A stretch of DNA of 61,392 nucleotides from Schizochytrium sp. CCTCC M209059 (taxonomy: Eukaryota > Sar > Bigyra > Thraustochytrida > Thraustochytriidae), in the NCBI GenBank assembly GCA_000818945.1, contig KN805456.1, positions 61,576-122,967 on the forward strand, given 5' to 3'. Below the pieces are notes generated by a model that saw nothing but the letters and a program-made list of their open reading frames with translations, searched no databases and had not been told where the DNA came from. A program made the translations under genes and the position numbers. Below are positions 1 through 9,064 of the stretch, piece by piece; within the stretch, counting starts at the first letter, position 1, and each line of letters opens with the position of its first letter.

Positions 1-25
1 GGGTGGTCCCGGCGGCGGCTTTGTA

Positions 26-52
26 GACAGACAGACAGACAGACAGACAGAC
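26..52. repeat. (GACA)n microsatellite
   Basis: About seven GACA units lie in the GC-rich leader just upstream of the first gene. A similar (GTCA)n run closes the window at 61374-61392. Confidence 0.9.
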
Positions 53-139
53 CTGCGACCGCGCGCGCGGGGAGAAGGACGGGCGGAGCGCGGCGAGGGT
101 CGCCGCTGCGGCAGCGCGCGGAGGGAAGGAGGAGCCAGG

Positions 140-829
140 ATGTCGCGGAAGAACAACCTGAAGCGGCGCAAACAGACGGTGGAGTAAGTGGCGACGGGAA
201 GCGAGCATGGGGGAAGCTGGCGCGGCGACGATCGCGAGGGCAACGACGGAATCCCCGCCCTACCCACACAAAGCGTGCGCCTGGCTGGCTGCCTTGTCTG
301 GCAGGGTCACGCTGCGCGTCGGAAGAGCGTTCCGAGCGCGAAGCATCTGAGATTTGGGTGCATCATTTCGTGCATCGATTAAATGAAGGATGCACTGGAA
401 ACACAGGAACCAAAGGGGACTAACCAACCAATTCCTGCGATTTGATCGATTCTGAAAAACAACTTGCACAGGTACCAGCAACAGCGCGAATTGGAACTCG
501 CCAAGAAGCGTCGGGAAAAGCAGGAGCGAAAGCAACAAGTGCGTGAGAAGGCAGATCCGGCGAATGCATCGCGGGCTGGCGCTGTCAATGACGACGACGA
601 CGATATGGACATGGCCGGCGCCGTCGGCGAGGACGTGCGCGAGAAACTGAGCGAGATAAAAAACCCCAAGACCCGCCGGCGCATGGAAAATGAGATTCGA
701 CGTTTGGCCTCCAAGGGAATTATTGTACGCCGCAAGGCAGGCAAGGTACGCACGGCTTCGAAGAAGACGAAATCAGCCTCAAAAGAAACAGAAGGTCAGT
801 CCGAAGAAATGGAGAGCTCCAAGGAGTAA
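140..829 (+). CDS. small basic coiled-coil protein, two exons
   Basis: The ATG at 140 gives MSRKNNLKRRKQTV, then exon 1 ends at 183 before a strong donor (GTAAGTGG from 184). The acceptor ...TTGCACAG ends at 471 and exon 2 runs 472-829. The join is inside a Glu codon and keeps one frame, giving about 134 residues. The protein is highly charged: a Lys/Arg/Gln/Glu helix after the splice, an acidic Asp run in the middle (DDDDDMDM), a basic segment (RRRMENEIRRLASKGIIVRR) and a Lys/Ser/Glu tail. No family is recognised. Such composition is common in small nucleolar or ribosome-biogenesis proteins, but that is only a guess. It is convergent with the kinase gene that ends at 1196. Confidence 0.7.
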
Positions 830-1195
830 GGATTTCCCATGCCGTCTCATACCGTCTTGGACGGCGAAACAGACGCCTGGGCGCAGACGCCAGCAACGAT
901 CTGTATTATCTTTGTTACAAAAACATCTGCTCGTAAACTTTTGTCTCGCTCGAATTCTTTCTTTATGTTACAATCGCCAACTCAAATTTTTCACTAGCAA
1001 TCCATGCACAACGCCTTCATCCTCGTAGAATTGGGAATGAAAATGGGAATAAGAAGACCGGTTCTGTCACGCTCCACTCATGTTGTTCAGATCGATCCGG
1101 ACACCATGCCTTCAGTTTTCCTTTTTCTGTTGCTGGCAATGACAGGGCACCATGAGTCAAAAGACCATGCAAATGAGTCAAAGCCAAGTACGTTT

Positions 1196-4030
1196 TCAAT
1201 TCTGCTGATCCGCATCCGCTCGTTTTGCTTCATTGCAAGTTTTCGCCTCTGGCAACGTTATCTCAGAATGCTCGGAAGCATCGCGAGACATGCAAGAAGC
1301 ATTGTCCTCTGCGGTTTTCTCCTTCTCTTGTTTCGCCTGTTCTGCTTGCGCCTGTTCTGCTTGCGCACTCTGAAGCACATCCTGCACACCGGTGAGAAAA
1401 GAAGGCATCGAGTTGGTGTTACGATTCTTGTCAATCGGCGCGCGCAGCTGAAAATGCGTGCTTGTTGGCGTCGACCCACTTGAACCAGATCGGCGCAGCT
1501 GTGGGCTTGAGACGGTCAACGTGTTCTCTCGCTTTAGCGTTCGCAATGAGTTCTGCTTGTATTTGAGTGACATATTCTTGTAGTTTGAAAGCGTCGAACG
1601 CTTCGACACGCCACGCTGCAGGACCTTGAGAGCTTCGCGTGTTCCTTCATCAATCTTGACGAGCGACTGATCCGAGTTGGCCGTGGACGTTGAGTAACGT
1701 GCAGAGTCCTGTTTGGCGTCCCCGCCGTTTACGCGAGACATGATATTTTGCAGGTTTTCCACAATACGCTGTGTCACAAAGGCATGGACATCCTCATCGA
1801 GATGCTCGACAAAAGTTTCTCGGTCAAACTTGATGAGAGTGCTGTCTCCGCGCGACCGGCATGTTGCTGTTCGCTTTTGATTCACGAGCATGCCCATTTC
1901 GCCAAAGAATTCGCCCTCCATTGCAACATAGACACACTTCCAGCCCTCTGGAAAGTTGTCCTGCTTGGCTTCCGCGTCAAGTGGGGAGAAGATCTCCACT
2001 TCGCCACTGAGAACAATAAAGCACGAATCGCCCTCGTCGCCGGCCTTGATGATGACCTCGCCATCTTGGAATTTTTCTCGCGTATAGCAACCGCTAAGGA
2101 TAATCTGGTCCATGAGGATTTTATTCAGCTGAGCATCCTCTTTATTGTCTTCTTCCTCGGATATTTTCGTAAGAAAACGCTGCAGACGGCGTCGAATAAG
2201 CGTAAAGGGGGGGCGTTGTTTTGGATTTTCGTGCCAGCAATCGGAGATGAGACTGCGAAGCTCAGAGGGCATGTCGGCGGGTAAGGGAAGACGGTACTTT
2301 TCATGGGCAATTCGATGCGGGAATTCCATCGCCTCCATCTGGCTCATGGTATCGAAAGGGTTCACCTGCGTGTGAATTTCCAAAAGAAGTAGAGCATATG
2401 AGTACACGTCCGCCTTGCGGTCGTACTTTTCAGCACGTATGACTTCAGGGGCCCTCCAGAAGGGCGTTCCGACGGGTGTCGAGCAGAATTCCTTGATTTG
2501 CTTCGAGGTTCCAAAGTCCGAGACCTTGCCTGTAAATGTACTCGAGACAAGAATGTTATCGGTCTTGAGATCGCGATGAATAAGACCTTGGCCATGCAGA
2601 AATGCCATTCCTTTGGCAATGTCAATGGCTAGTTTAGCTTTCGGGTCTTCCCACGTGAGAAGCATGCGTCGGTCGCTCAAAACAGACCGCAAGGATCCCC
2701 GACTCATGAGCTCCAGCACCATGCCGACCATTTCTGACTTGCGTTCCCATGTGACGCCCATCAGTTGTACGATGTTAGGATGTCGGAGGCCCTTGAGGAT
2801 CTTCACTTCTGTAATAAACTGAATGCAGTTCTTCTTGTTCAGCATCGCTCCAGGAAGCATTTTAAAAGCTACGGGCGCCTCCAAATACATGGCCTCAAAA
2901 ACTTCGCCCATCGCACCTCGTCCAACAAAGTCGAGGACTTGGAGGTTTTCCGGATCGATGCGAAGTCGTTGCATTGTAGCATTTCCTTCAAGCTGAGCAA
3001 AGAATTGGCGAGCGCTGTCTCCATCAAATCGGTCATCACCTGTAAAGGACCTCTTTCGTGCTTGCGATGACAAGCTAGCTCCTTTGAGGGACGTGGAATT
3101 GAGCAGCCCAAGGTGCCATGCCATGACGAGTTTGCGGGCTTTTACGCTGGCTGGGGACGCGCCGACAAGCCAACGCCTGCGTTCCACGGCACCTCGGTGC
3201 ATTGTGCTTGCTGCGACGACGAACAGAAGGAAACTCGCGAGAACGCCATCGATGATTTCTCTCGAGGTTATTGAGGACCCAGAGGTCTTTGTTGCAAGCG
3301 CAATGACCGTCGCCAGCTCTGCCTGGGCGCCAAGCGTAACAAAGAGTACGAGCCGAGACGACTTGGGGGCTAGAAGAACAATAAAGAGAGCGTGCATGAC
3401 AGTGCCCATGCCTGCAGTACCGACGGCCTGCACTCGAGCGGCAGTCTGGCAGAGGTGGAGCGGCTCACATGAAGAATCGTAGAGAGCCGTGAGAAATGGA
3501 AAGGCCCCGATGCACGTCATGGAGACGACCAAGCCATCTTGGGCGGTCAGCGTCTTTTCACGGAGTGTGTCGACCGAGCGCACCGCGAACCACCGTACAA
3601 AGGCGACCGTGGTAATCGCGCTCATGACAAAGACGGGAAGATTGCCAAATAAATAGACGCCACCAGTCTCTAATGACACCACGGCAGCCGCGGCCATGAG
3701 AAGAGCGAGGCCGATGATGACAAGGTTTTCAACGCGAAGACGCATACTGAGCAATCTTGCGTCCTCGGTCTCGCGCTTTGTTTTAATGAAGAACTTTTCC
3801 AAAGCACGGAGACGGAAAGAACCGAGCCATGATGAAACGCAGTGGTCGAGAACGTATCGCATCTTGGATATTTGCTCGAACTCATTCGGTGCAACGCTGT
3901 TGGATTGGAATGTCGTCATTGGGTGGCCGCCACCGCCGCCGCCACCGCCACCGCCATGGCCGCCATCACCCGGGAAGTGAGTGCTCGGAAATTCGCTACC
4001 AAAGTCGTTCCATGGTCGCACAGACGCCAT
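1196..4030 (-). CDS. membrane-anchored TKL-type protein kinase with cyclic-nucleotide-binding domain
   Basis: 944 residues in one exon. After a glycine run near residue 25 come several hydrophobic segments between about residues 100 and 280, suggesting a multi-pass membrane region. A kinase domain follows at about 363-630 with every key motif: glycine loop GRGAMGEV, Lys in VAFKM, catalytic loop HRDLKTDN near 485, DFG, and APE near 526. The HRDLKTDN loop and overall style match tyrosine-kinase-like Ser/Thr kinases. A cyclic-nucleotide-binding domain follows at about 655-770, with the phosphate-binding cassette core GEFFGEMGM near 705. The tail is Ser/Gln-rich. Inferred role: signalling kinase at a membrane, regulated by cAMP or cGMP. 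The cassette here reads NQKRTATCRS, and whether it binds nucleotide is not certain. Confidence 0.9.
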   Translation of the reverse strand: MASVRPWNDFGSEFPSTHFPGDGGHGGGGGGGGGGHPMTTFQSNSVAPNEFEQISKMRYVLDHCVSSWLGSFRLRALEKFFIKTKRETEDARLLSMRLRVENLVIIGLALLMAAAAVVSLETGGVYLFGNLPVFVMSAITTVAFVRWFAVRSVDTLREKTLTAQDGLVVSMTCIGAFPFLTALYDSSCEPLHLCQTAARVQAVGTAGMGTVMHALFIVLLAPKSSRLVLFVTLGAQAELATVIALATKTSGSSITSREIIDGVLASFLLFVVAASTMHRGAVERRRWLVGASPASVKARKLVMAWHLGLLNSTSLKGASLSSQARKRSFTGDDRFDGDSARQFFAQLEGNATMQRLRIDPENLQVLDFVGRGAMGEVFEAMYLEAPVAFKMLPGAMLNKKNCIQFITEVKILKGLRHPNIVQLMGVTWERKSEMVGMVLELMSRGSLRSVLSDRRMLLTWEDPKAKLAIDIAKGMAFLHGQGLIHRDLKTDNILVSSTFTGKVSDFGTSKQIKEFCSTPVGTPFWRAPEVIRAEKYDRKADVYSYALLLLEIHTQVNPFDTMSQMEAMEFPHRIAHEKYRLPLPADMPSELRSLISDCWHENPKQRPPFTLIRRRLQRFLTKISEEEDNKEDAQLNKILMDQIILSGCYTREKFQDGEVIIKAGDEGDSCFIVLSGEVEIFSPLDAEAKQDNFPEGWKCVYVAMEGEFFGEMGMLVNQKRTATCRSRGDSTLIKFDRETFVEHLDEDVHAFVTQRIVENLQNIMSRVNGGDAKQDSARYSTSTANSDQSLVKIDEGTREALKVLQRGVSKRSTLSNYKNMSLKYKQNSLRTLKRENTLTVSSPQLRRSGSSGSTPTSTHFQLRAPIDKNRNTNSMPSFLTGVQDVLQSAQAEQAQAEQAKQEKEKTAEDNASCMSRDASEHSEITLPEAKTCNEAKRADADQQN

Positions 4031-5513
4031 TTGCGAAACGTGCGCCTGCTAGCCGAGCCTGACTAAGACGCGCTTGTGTCAAGGTGGAGCAAGTCTCGCG
4101 CGCCCGTGGCCAGTGCCACAGGCCCGCCTTTCTTGCGCTCCGTGGCCACGCGTGGCGACGGTGATTGCTATGTTTTATTGCCCTCTCCTTCCTTGTGCCC
4201 AATGGCCGAGCAAAAGCTAAACAACGACTCCGACTTTTTCGAGTAGAACGCACATTTCGTGCACGCACACCTTGGGTCCGGTGTGGACGGGAACGCTGGG
4301 CGATCAGCTGAAACCGGAGAACGAAAAACTAGCGCGAGGCCTTCACAGTGGAGAAATAAAAGACAATATTACGCGGGTTGACTTGATGGGTTGCTTGGTT
4401 GCTTGACAGTATTTGCCTCTTAAAAAGCTCAAAAGGCTTGCGATCTGCACGGCACGTACGTTCGACATGCGAAAGCTTAGATTCACTGCAAAGAGTGATC
4501 AGAACACAATATGTTGAACTTTTCTACTTTTCTCTCTACTACCGTGCGGGTGGTCTCGTTCTCGGCCCCTCTTTCAGACGTCGGTCAAACTACGTCGCGA
4601 GTGGCGGAAGAAGTCGAACTCACCGGAAGGAAAAGTGGACGAAAACCTTGTTGTTGGCCGGCCCGTTTAACTCTTGACGCCGTTGTTTCTTGCAACGAAA
4701 AAAAAAGTAGAGCATGAACAAAAAGAATCTCCCTCCAATAGGCTTACTTTGGTCGCTGACCGTCATGATGGAGCTTGATATGGAGAATTTTTTTAATTCA
4801 AGTCCAAAGGTTCAAGTTCAAGTTCAACGGAAACATCAACGGACAAATGTTTTTGGAAGGCAAGGCAAGCTCATTCCGAAGAAGCGTCGAGAGCAAGAGA
4901 GAGAAGGAGGGAGAGATGGCCCATGTCAAACAAGAAAGACGGTTCGCGTCTTCACTCGTGCAAAAGGTGTCAAGGAAAGAAAGAAAGAAAAACTTGCTGT
5001 AATAGGCCGGAGCAAGCGCACACTGGAGGGGTTGCCCTGAACAAATAAGACAAAAGACACGTAAAGAAGGTATACATCCTAGCTTGGTTCCAATTATCTC
5101 GGTACGATGCGCCTGCGCCGCAACGTCAACCCGTTCGCCTTTCCTCCTCTAGTAAGGAGGGGGGCAGCGGACACAATTTTGATCGAGGCGGGACCTCTCT
5201 CGAGCAAAGCAAAACATTCGTTTCGCCCGTACCAGGAGCCTGCCTGCGTGCGTGCCTGCAGACCTGGGTAGTCTTGATTGTCAATTCATTTCGAGCACGC
5301 AACTAACTGGCCGCGCAAGCGGCGCGAACGGAGCTGCTTTGTGCAGCCGAGGGGTACTTGGACCCAACACGCACACTTGCGCAAGAGAGCGTCGTCGCGA
5401 AACGCAAGCTAAGACGCAAGAGTCGCGGCGTTCGCATAGCAATTGCTCGATAGATCGCTCACCCAACATCTGGATTCCAAAGGCTACTTACTCTGTTGAC
5501 ATAGCCTGCCACG
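4031..5513. other. divergent spacer without a supported gene
   Basis: About 1.5 kb between the kinase start (minus) and the RGS start (plus). It holds a short GTTCAA iteration near 4807-4830 and purine-rich stretches at 4880-4995. The short ORFs here (for example 4714-5040) have no conserved look and are simple-sequence products. It should contain both promoters. Confidence 0.5.
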
Positions 5514-7214
5514 ATGGGCGCCTGCTTGAGCAAGGGCAAGGCCAGCTCAGCAGGAAACAAAATTCTCCCCACGGGCGTCAATGGCTCGCTCGAGCTGACA
5601 CAGACTGACAAAGACTTTCGTACAATGGTTTACCGAAAGCGACGGCTTTCAGACACCACGCTGACGAAAATCGTCGATGACCCCATCGTTTCGCACACAT
5701 TTCGGCAATTCCTCGCCGGAGAGCTTGGAGAGCAAAAGCTCGAGTTTTTTCTGGCCACCGAAAGGTATCGGATGCTTCCCTCAGAGACATCGCTTAGCTC
5801 GTTACAGGCAGAGGCAGAGACCATGGTGAACAATTTTGTGGGTGAGGACGGAAACCTGCGCACTGAGCTTGGCATTGACACAGTCACTTGCGATCAGCTT
5901 TTGCAAGATTTGCAGGCGCGGCAAGTCACAACCACTTCGCATAGCAGCAGCTTTGCAGCCAAGGACGGAAAGCGACTACGCTATGAGGTGACATGCACGA
6001 ATCCAGACGTCCTGCGCCGCGCCTTTCTCTTGGCCGCCATGAAGACGTTCCAGCAGCTTAAATTCGAGTATCTTCCTGCATTCATGACGAGCAAAGCATT
6101 CTCGGATCTGCGTGGAGAGGAAGGATTTTTCGCCGACGAGCAAGACGCCATTGAAAAGGCAGTCAAACTTTTGGAGGACATGGACATTACATACATGATC
6201 AGCAATCCGATTGGGCACCACTACTTGTGTCAATACGCAGAAAAGGTATCGGCCTTTGATGGCCTTGGTCTTCAGGTTCTTGACCTGTACGAGCAGCTCA
6301 CAACCTTTTCGCACCTTTACGACGTGAACGCACGGGCCAAAAGACTCTTTCGCCTGATCAGACGGCATGCAGACCTTGCGAGCAAGTTTCCAGCCATGCA
6401 ACGTCTTCTCGACGATCGGGACGAGAACCCTCAAAAGTATGACAAGCCCAGTGCTGCGGTGCTCAAGGAGCTTGAAAACGAGGTGTTGATTCTTCTACGG
6501 ACTATTGAAGCAGACTTCCGCGCAAGCGAAGTCTTCAAGTCGATGACCAAGCAGATCGCCACAAGCTCGCTCGCAGACATTGACAAGATCAATACCCTCA
6601 ACGTACGCCGATCGACGCGCAAGACGATCGAAGATCTGGAGGACTTTGCGGAGCAGCGAAACCTCAAGGCGATCGAGGAAGCAAATGTGACGCTCGAGAC
6701 GGTGCTTATGAACTCGCAGGGACTCGTCTTTTTTCGAAAATTTGCCATTCAAAACTTTATGGAGGACAGCATTCTTTTTTGGATTGCCGTTGAAAGGTAC
6801 AAGGACGCGCTCACCGAGATGGGCTCGGCGCGCAACTTCGAATTTATGCAATCTGCGGGAAATGGCCTTGCACGGGATTTTCTGCAGGATGACTCGCCCA
6901 TGCAAATCAATGTAAGCGCGGAACTTCGTGAAAATACTCTGGCTGCTTTCCGGAACGAGGCCACCTGCAACCTTGCTGTCTTTGACAAGGCCCAGGAAGA
7001 GGTCTTCAAGCTCTTGCATCACAATTTGTGGCGTAAGTTTCGTGAGACTCCGCGCTTCAAGTACCTCATTAAGCGCTTCAAGGAGCGCGAGTTCATTCGT
7101 GAAACCCAAGGACATGTCGGCCAGGCTGCACTCGACCAGCGGAGGTCGTCCCTGCGTCTGCCCATCTTCAATGATGATGATGGTGTGCTAACAGTCGATC
7201 AGAACAAGGCTTAG
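5514..7214 (+). CDS. RGS-domain protein, predicted N-myristoylated
   Basis: 566 residues, single exon. The N-terminus MGACLSKGK has Gly2 and Ser6 for N-myristoylation and Cys4 for palmitoylation, so membrane anchoring is likely. A first RGS fold starts near residue 55 (DPIVSHTFRQFLAGELGEQ, followed by LEFFLATERYR) and ends near 200 with the RAFLLAAMKTFQQLKFEYLP helix. A second, classical RGS domain lies at about 395-540 (FFRKFAIQNFMEDSILFWIA at its start, KFRETPRFKYLIKRF at its end). The helical middle (about 240-370) may be a degenerate third copy. RGS proteins speed GTP hydrolysis by G-alpha subunits. Convergent with the lipoate ligase. Confidence 0.9.
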   Translation: MGACLSKGKASSAGNKILPTGVNGSLELTQTDKDFRTMVYRKRRLSDTTLTKIVDDPIVSHTFRQFLAGELGEQKLEFFLATERYRMLPSETSLSSLQAEAETMVNNFVGEDGNLRTELGIDTVTCDQLLQDLQARQVTTTSHSSSFAAKDGKRLRYEVTCTNPDVLRRAFLLAAMKTFQQLKFEYLPAFMTSKAFSDLRGEEGFFADEQDAIEKAVKLLEDMDITYMISNPIGHHYLCQYAEKVSAFDGLGLQVLDLYEQLTTFSHLYDVNARAKRLFRLIRRHADLASKFPAMQRLLDDRDENPQKYDKPSAAVLKELENEVLILLRTIEADFRASEVFKSMTKQIATSSLADIDKINTLNVRRSTRKTIEDLEDFAEQRNLKAIEEANVTLETVLMNSQGLVFFRKFAIQNFMEDSILFWIAVERYKDALTEMGSARNFEFMQSAGNGLARDFLQDDSPMQINVSAELRENTLAAFRNEATCNLAVFDKAQEEVFKLLHHNLWRKFRETPRFKYLIKRFKEREFIRETQGHVGQAALDQRRSSLRLPIFNDDDGVLTVDQNKA

Positions 7215-7566
7215 CGGGAGAACTCAAGATGACCTTTTCTTTTCGTTGTTGGTTTGTTTCTTTCGCTCCTTTCTTTTCGTCTTTTTTGGTTGCCTTGGTG
7301 AAATTTGCAAAGATGCTTTCTGCACGAATGTATGCTTTCAATCCTTTGGGTTCAGGATGCCTGTTCGCGACGGTGAATCCTACAAGTGGTGCTAAGATCA
7401 AGGTTTGGGTCCATGAAAAGCAAGCGAGAGTGCGCGCAGGTCACAAGAGATACCGAAAGGGTACGACACGTTGTCCGCACAACGTACAAGCCATTTTTTT
7501 TTACCTTTTCTATTTTGAAGTCTGATTGACTTGACAAATGTTCGCACGCTACTATTTTTCTTTTTG

Positions 7567-7730
7567 TTTCCTTGGCGAGAACGACTTGCCTGTTTCTACT
7601 TGTTCTTGACATGTTCGTTTATATCCGACCCATTCAAAGACACTGCTGCTGTTTTTGATTGTTTCCTTGGCGAGAAAAACTTCACTATTTTTAACTGGTT
7701 CTTGGCATGAGCATATTTATCCGAGTCAAA
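7567..7730. repeat. imperfect tandem repeat, about 97-bp period, two copies
   Basis: The phrase TTTCCTTGGCGAGAA, followed by similar CTTG/CTTC..TTCTTG..CATG text, occurs at about 7567 and again at about 7664. The copies have diverged. The repeat is in the convergent 3' spacer 7215-7920, which holds no supported gene. Confidence 0.6.
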
Positions 7731-7920
7731 TGTAGTTGCGACGTAAGCACTTCTCATTCGAGTTTATGTCTCGTCAGCTTGCCTGGGAGAATGGAAAGAG
7801 AAATGGTCATGTTGTTGCAGCAAAGAACGACCAGGTAGACAGCGCGGAGTGGAGCCAAAAGAGTATTACGCTGGAGGGATACACGCGCAACAATGATAAA
7901 AATTACCACTCGTCATATCG

Positions 7921-8760
7921 TCAGGCTTGTACTGGCTCTTCATAGCGAGTGACCTCCCTACGACCAGGATTGGCTTCCAAAATAGCTTCGAGCTGCGCCA
8001 CGGTTGCGTGCTCGACGCGCACACCTTGGGGCTCAAAGTGCGCCACAAGTTCAGCTTCCACAGCATCGAGAAAAGCAGCTGGTCCGGCCGATGGGTCCTG
8101 GGCCAAAGGTCCAGGGACAACTTGCTTCATGCGGCGAAGGAAAGTGTCGTGGTCGCGATTCGCACGGTACTCGGGTTGTTTTTCGGGCAAGGAGAGCACT
8201 TGCATTCTTTCTGACGAGTAATCCCAGAGGAAGGAGGTGTGGTGAACCCATCGCTTGCCGCTGATGGCTTGCGCGTTGCCCGCGATCTTGACGTCGTCGA
8301 CCACGTAGTCATCTGCACGCAGACTGAATCCAGAGACGCCGAGGCGGTCGCGAAGTACGCGGGCATAAAATTCCCCGGACCAGGCCATGATGGGGCGCGG
8401 GAAGGCATCGACATCAGGAACGAGGTCCTTGCCCAAAAGCAAAGAGACGAACACGGTGTCGCGATCGACAATGACGGTCCCACCGCCGGTGAATCTCCGG
8501 ATCATGGGCACATTTTGCCTCGCGCGCTCGCTTTCGTTGACGAGCTTGGGGATCTTCCCGGAAAAGCCAAGGACAATCGATGGATCTTGCTCCGCCTGCG
8601 GATGGTTGAGCACGCACCAGCCCGTCCCCGACCCGGGCACGCCGTCGCGCGCAGACCCGTTCTTCGACCTATGCACGCCTTCCTCGAGCCGGAGCTGCCT
8701 GAAAATGTCGACCTTGTCGCGCGGGCCAAGCCGCACGATCTTGAGCACCCGCTGCGCCAT
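7921..8760 (-). CDS. lipoate-protein ligase / lipoyltransferase family
   Basis: 279 residues from the ATG at 8760 (MAQRVLKIVRLGPRDK). The frame stays open upstream to 9150, but that extension runs through a CCCT microsatellite and across the start of the neighbouring gene, so it is not used. Family marks are RRFTGGGTV at about 88-96, and DDVKIAGNAQAISGKR at about 152-168, which includes the lysine that contacts the acyl-adenylate in this BPL/LplA fold, then HHTSFLWDY. The enzyme attaches lipoate (or transfers octanoate/lipoate) to E2 and H-protein lysines, normally in mitochondria. No obvious transit peptide is seen. It is divergent from the CCCH gene with about 305 bp between start codons. 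Confidence 0.88.
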   Translation of the reverse strand: MAQRVLKIVRLGPRDKVDIFRQLRLEEGVHRSKNGSARDGVPGSGTGWCVLNHPQAEQDPSIVLGFSGKIPKLVNESERARQNVPMIRRFTGGGTVIVDRDTVFVSLLLGKDLVPDVDAFPRPIMAWSGEFYARVLRDRLGVSGFSLRADDYVVDDVKIAGNAQAISGKRWVHHTSFLWDYSSERMQVLSLPEKQPEYRANRDHDTFLRRMKQVVPGPLAQDPSAGPAAFLDAVEAELVAHFEPQGVRVEHATVAQLEAILEANPGRREVTRYEEPVQA

Positions 8761-9064
8761 ACCGTTCCACCCGACCACCCGCGCACCGTCCACCACCCAC
8801 CCACCAACCAACCAAGCACCCGACCACCGCCAGAGACCAGACCAGACCCTCCCTCCCTCCCTCCCTCCCTCCCTCCCGCGGGCGCGGACAGGGCGCGGGT
8901 CGCGCGGAGCGGAGGCCCGCGCGTGGCTGGGTGCGGAGCCCGCGGCGCGAGCGAGGCCGCGATCGCGATTGGCGGCGAGGAGCAGCAGCACGCGGAGCGC
9001 CGCTCGCGACCGAGGTAACGAACGAACGAACGACCGCGGGTGCGGCGCGGTTGCCGCGCGGAGG
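8761..9064. promoter_or_regulatory. bidirectional promoter region with (CCCT)n tract
   Basis: About 304 bp between the start codons of the lipoate ligase (minus) and the CCCH-ankyrin gene (plus). It contains a pure CCCT run at about 8848-8877 and a GAAC iteration near 9017-9032. Its promoter role is inferred from geometry only. Confidence 0.5.

Noticed and set aside
4714..5040. 108-residue plus-strand ORF in the kinase-RGS spacer
   Set aside because: Composition follows local GTTCAA and purine repeats; no conserved character.
8387..9064. Long N-terminal extension of the CCCH-ankyrin reading frame
   Set aside because: It is antisense to the lipoate ligase, low complexity, and crosses the CCCT microsatellite. 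The ATG at 9065 starts a sensible protein.
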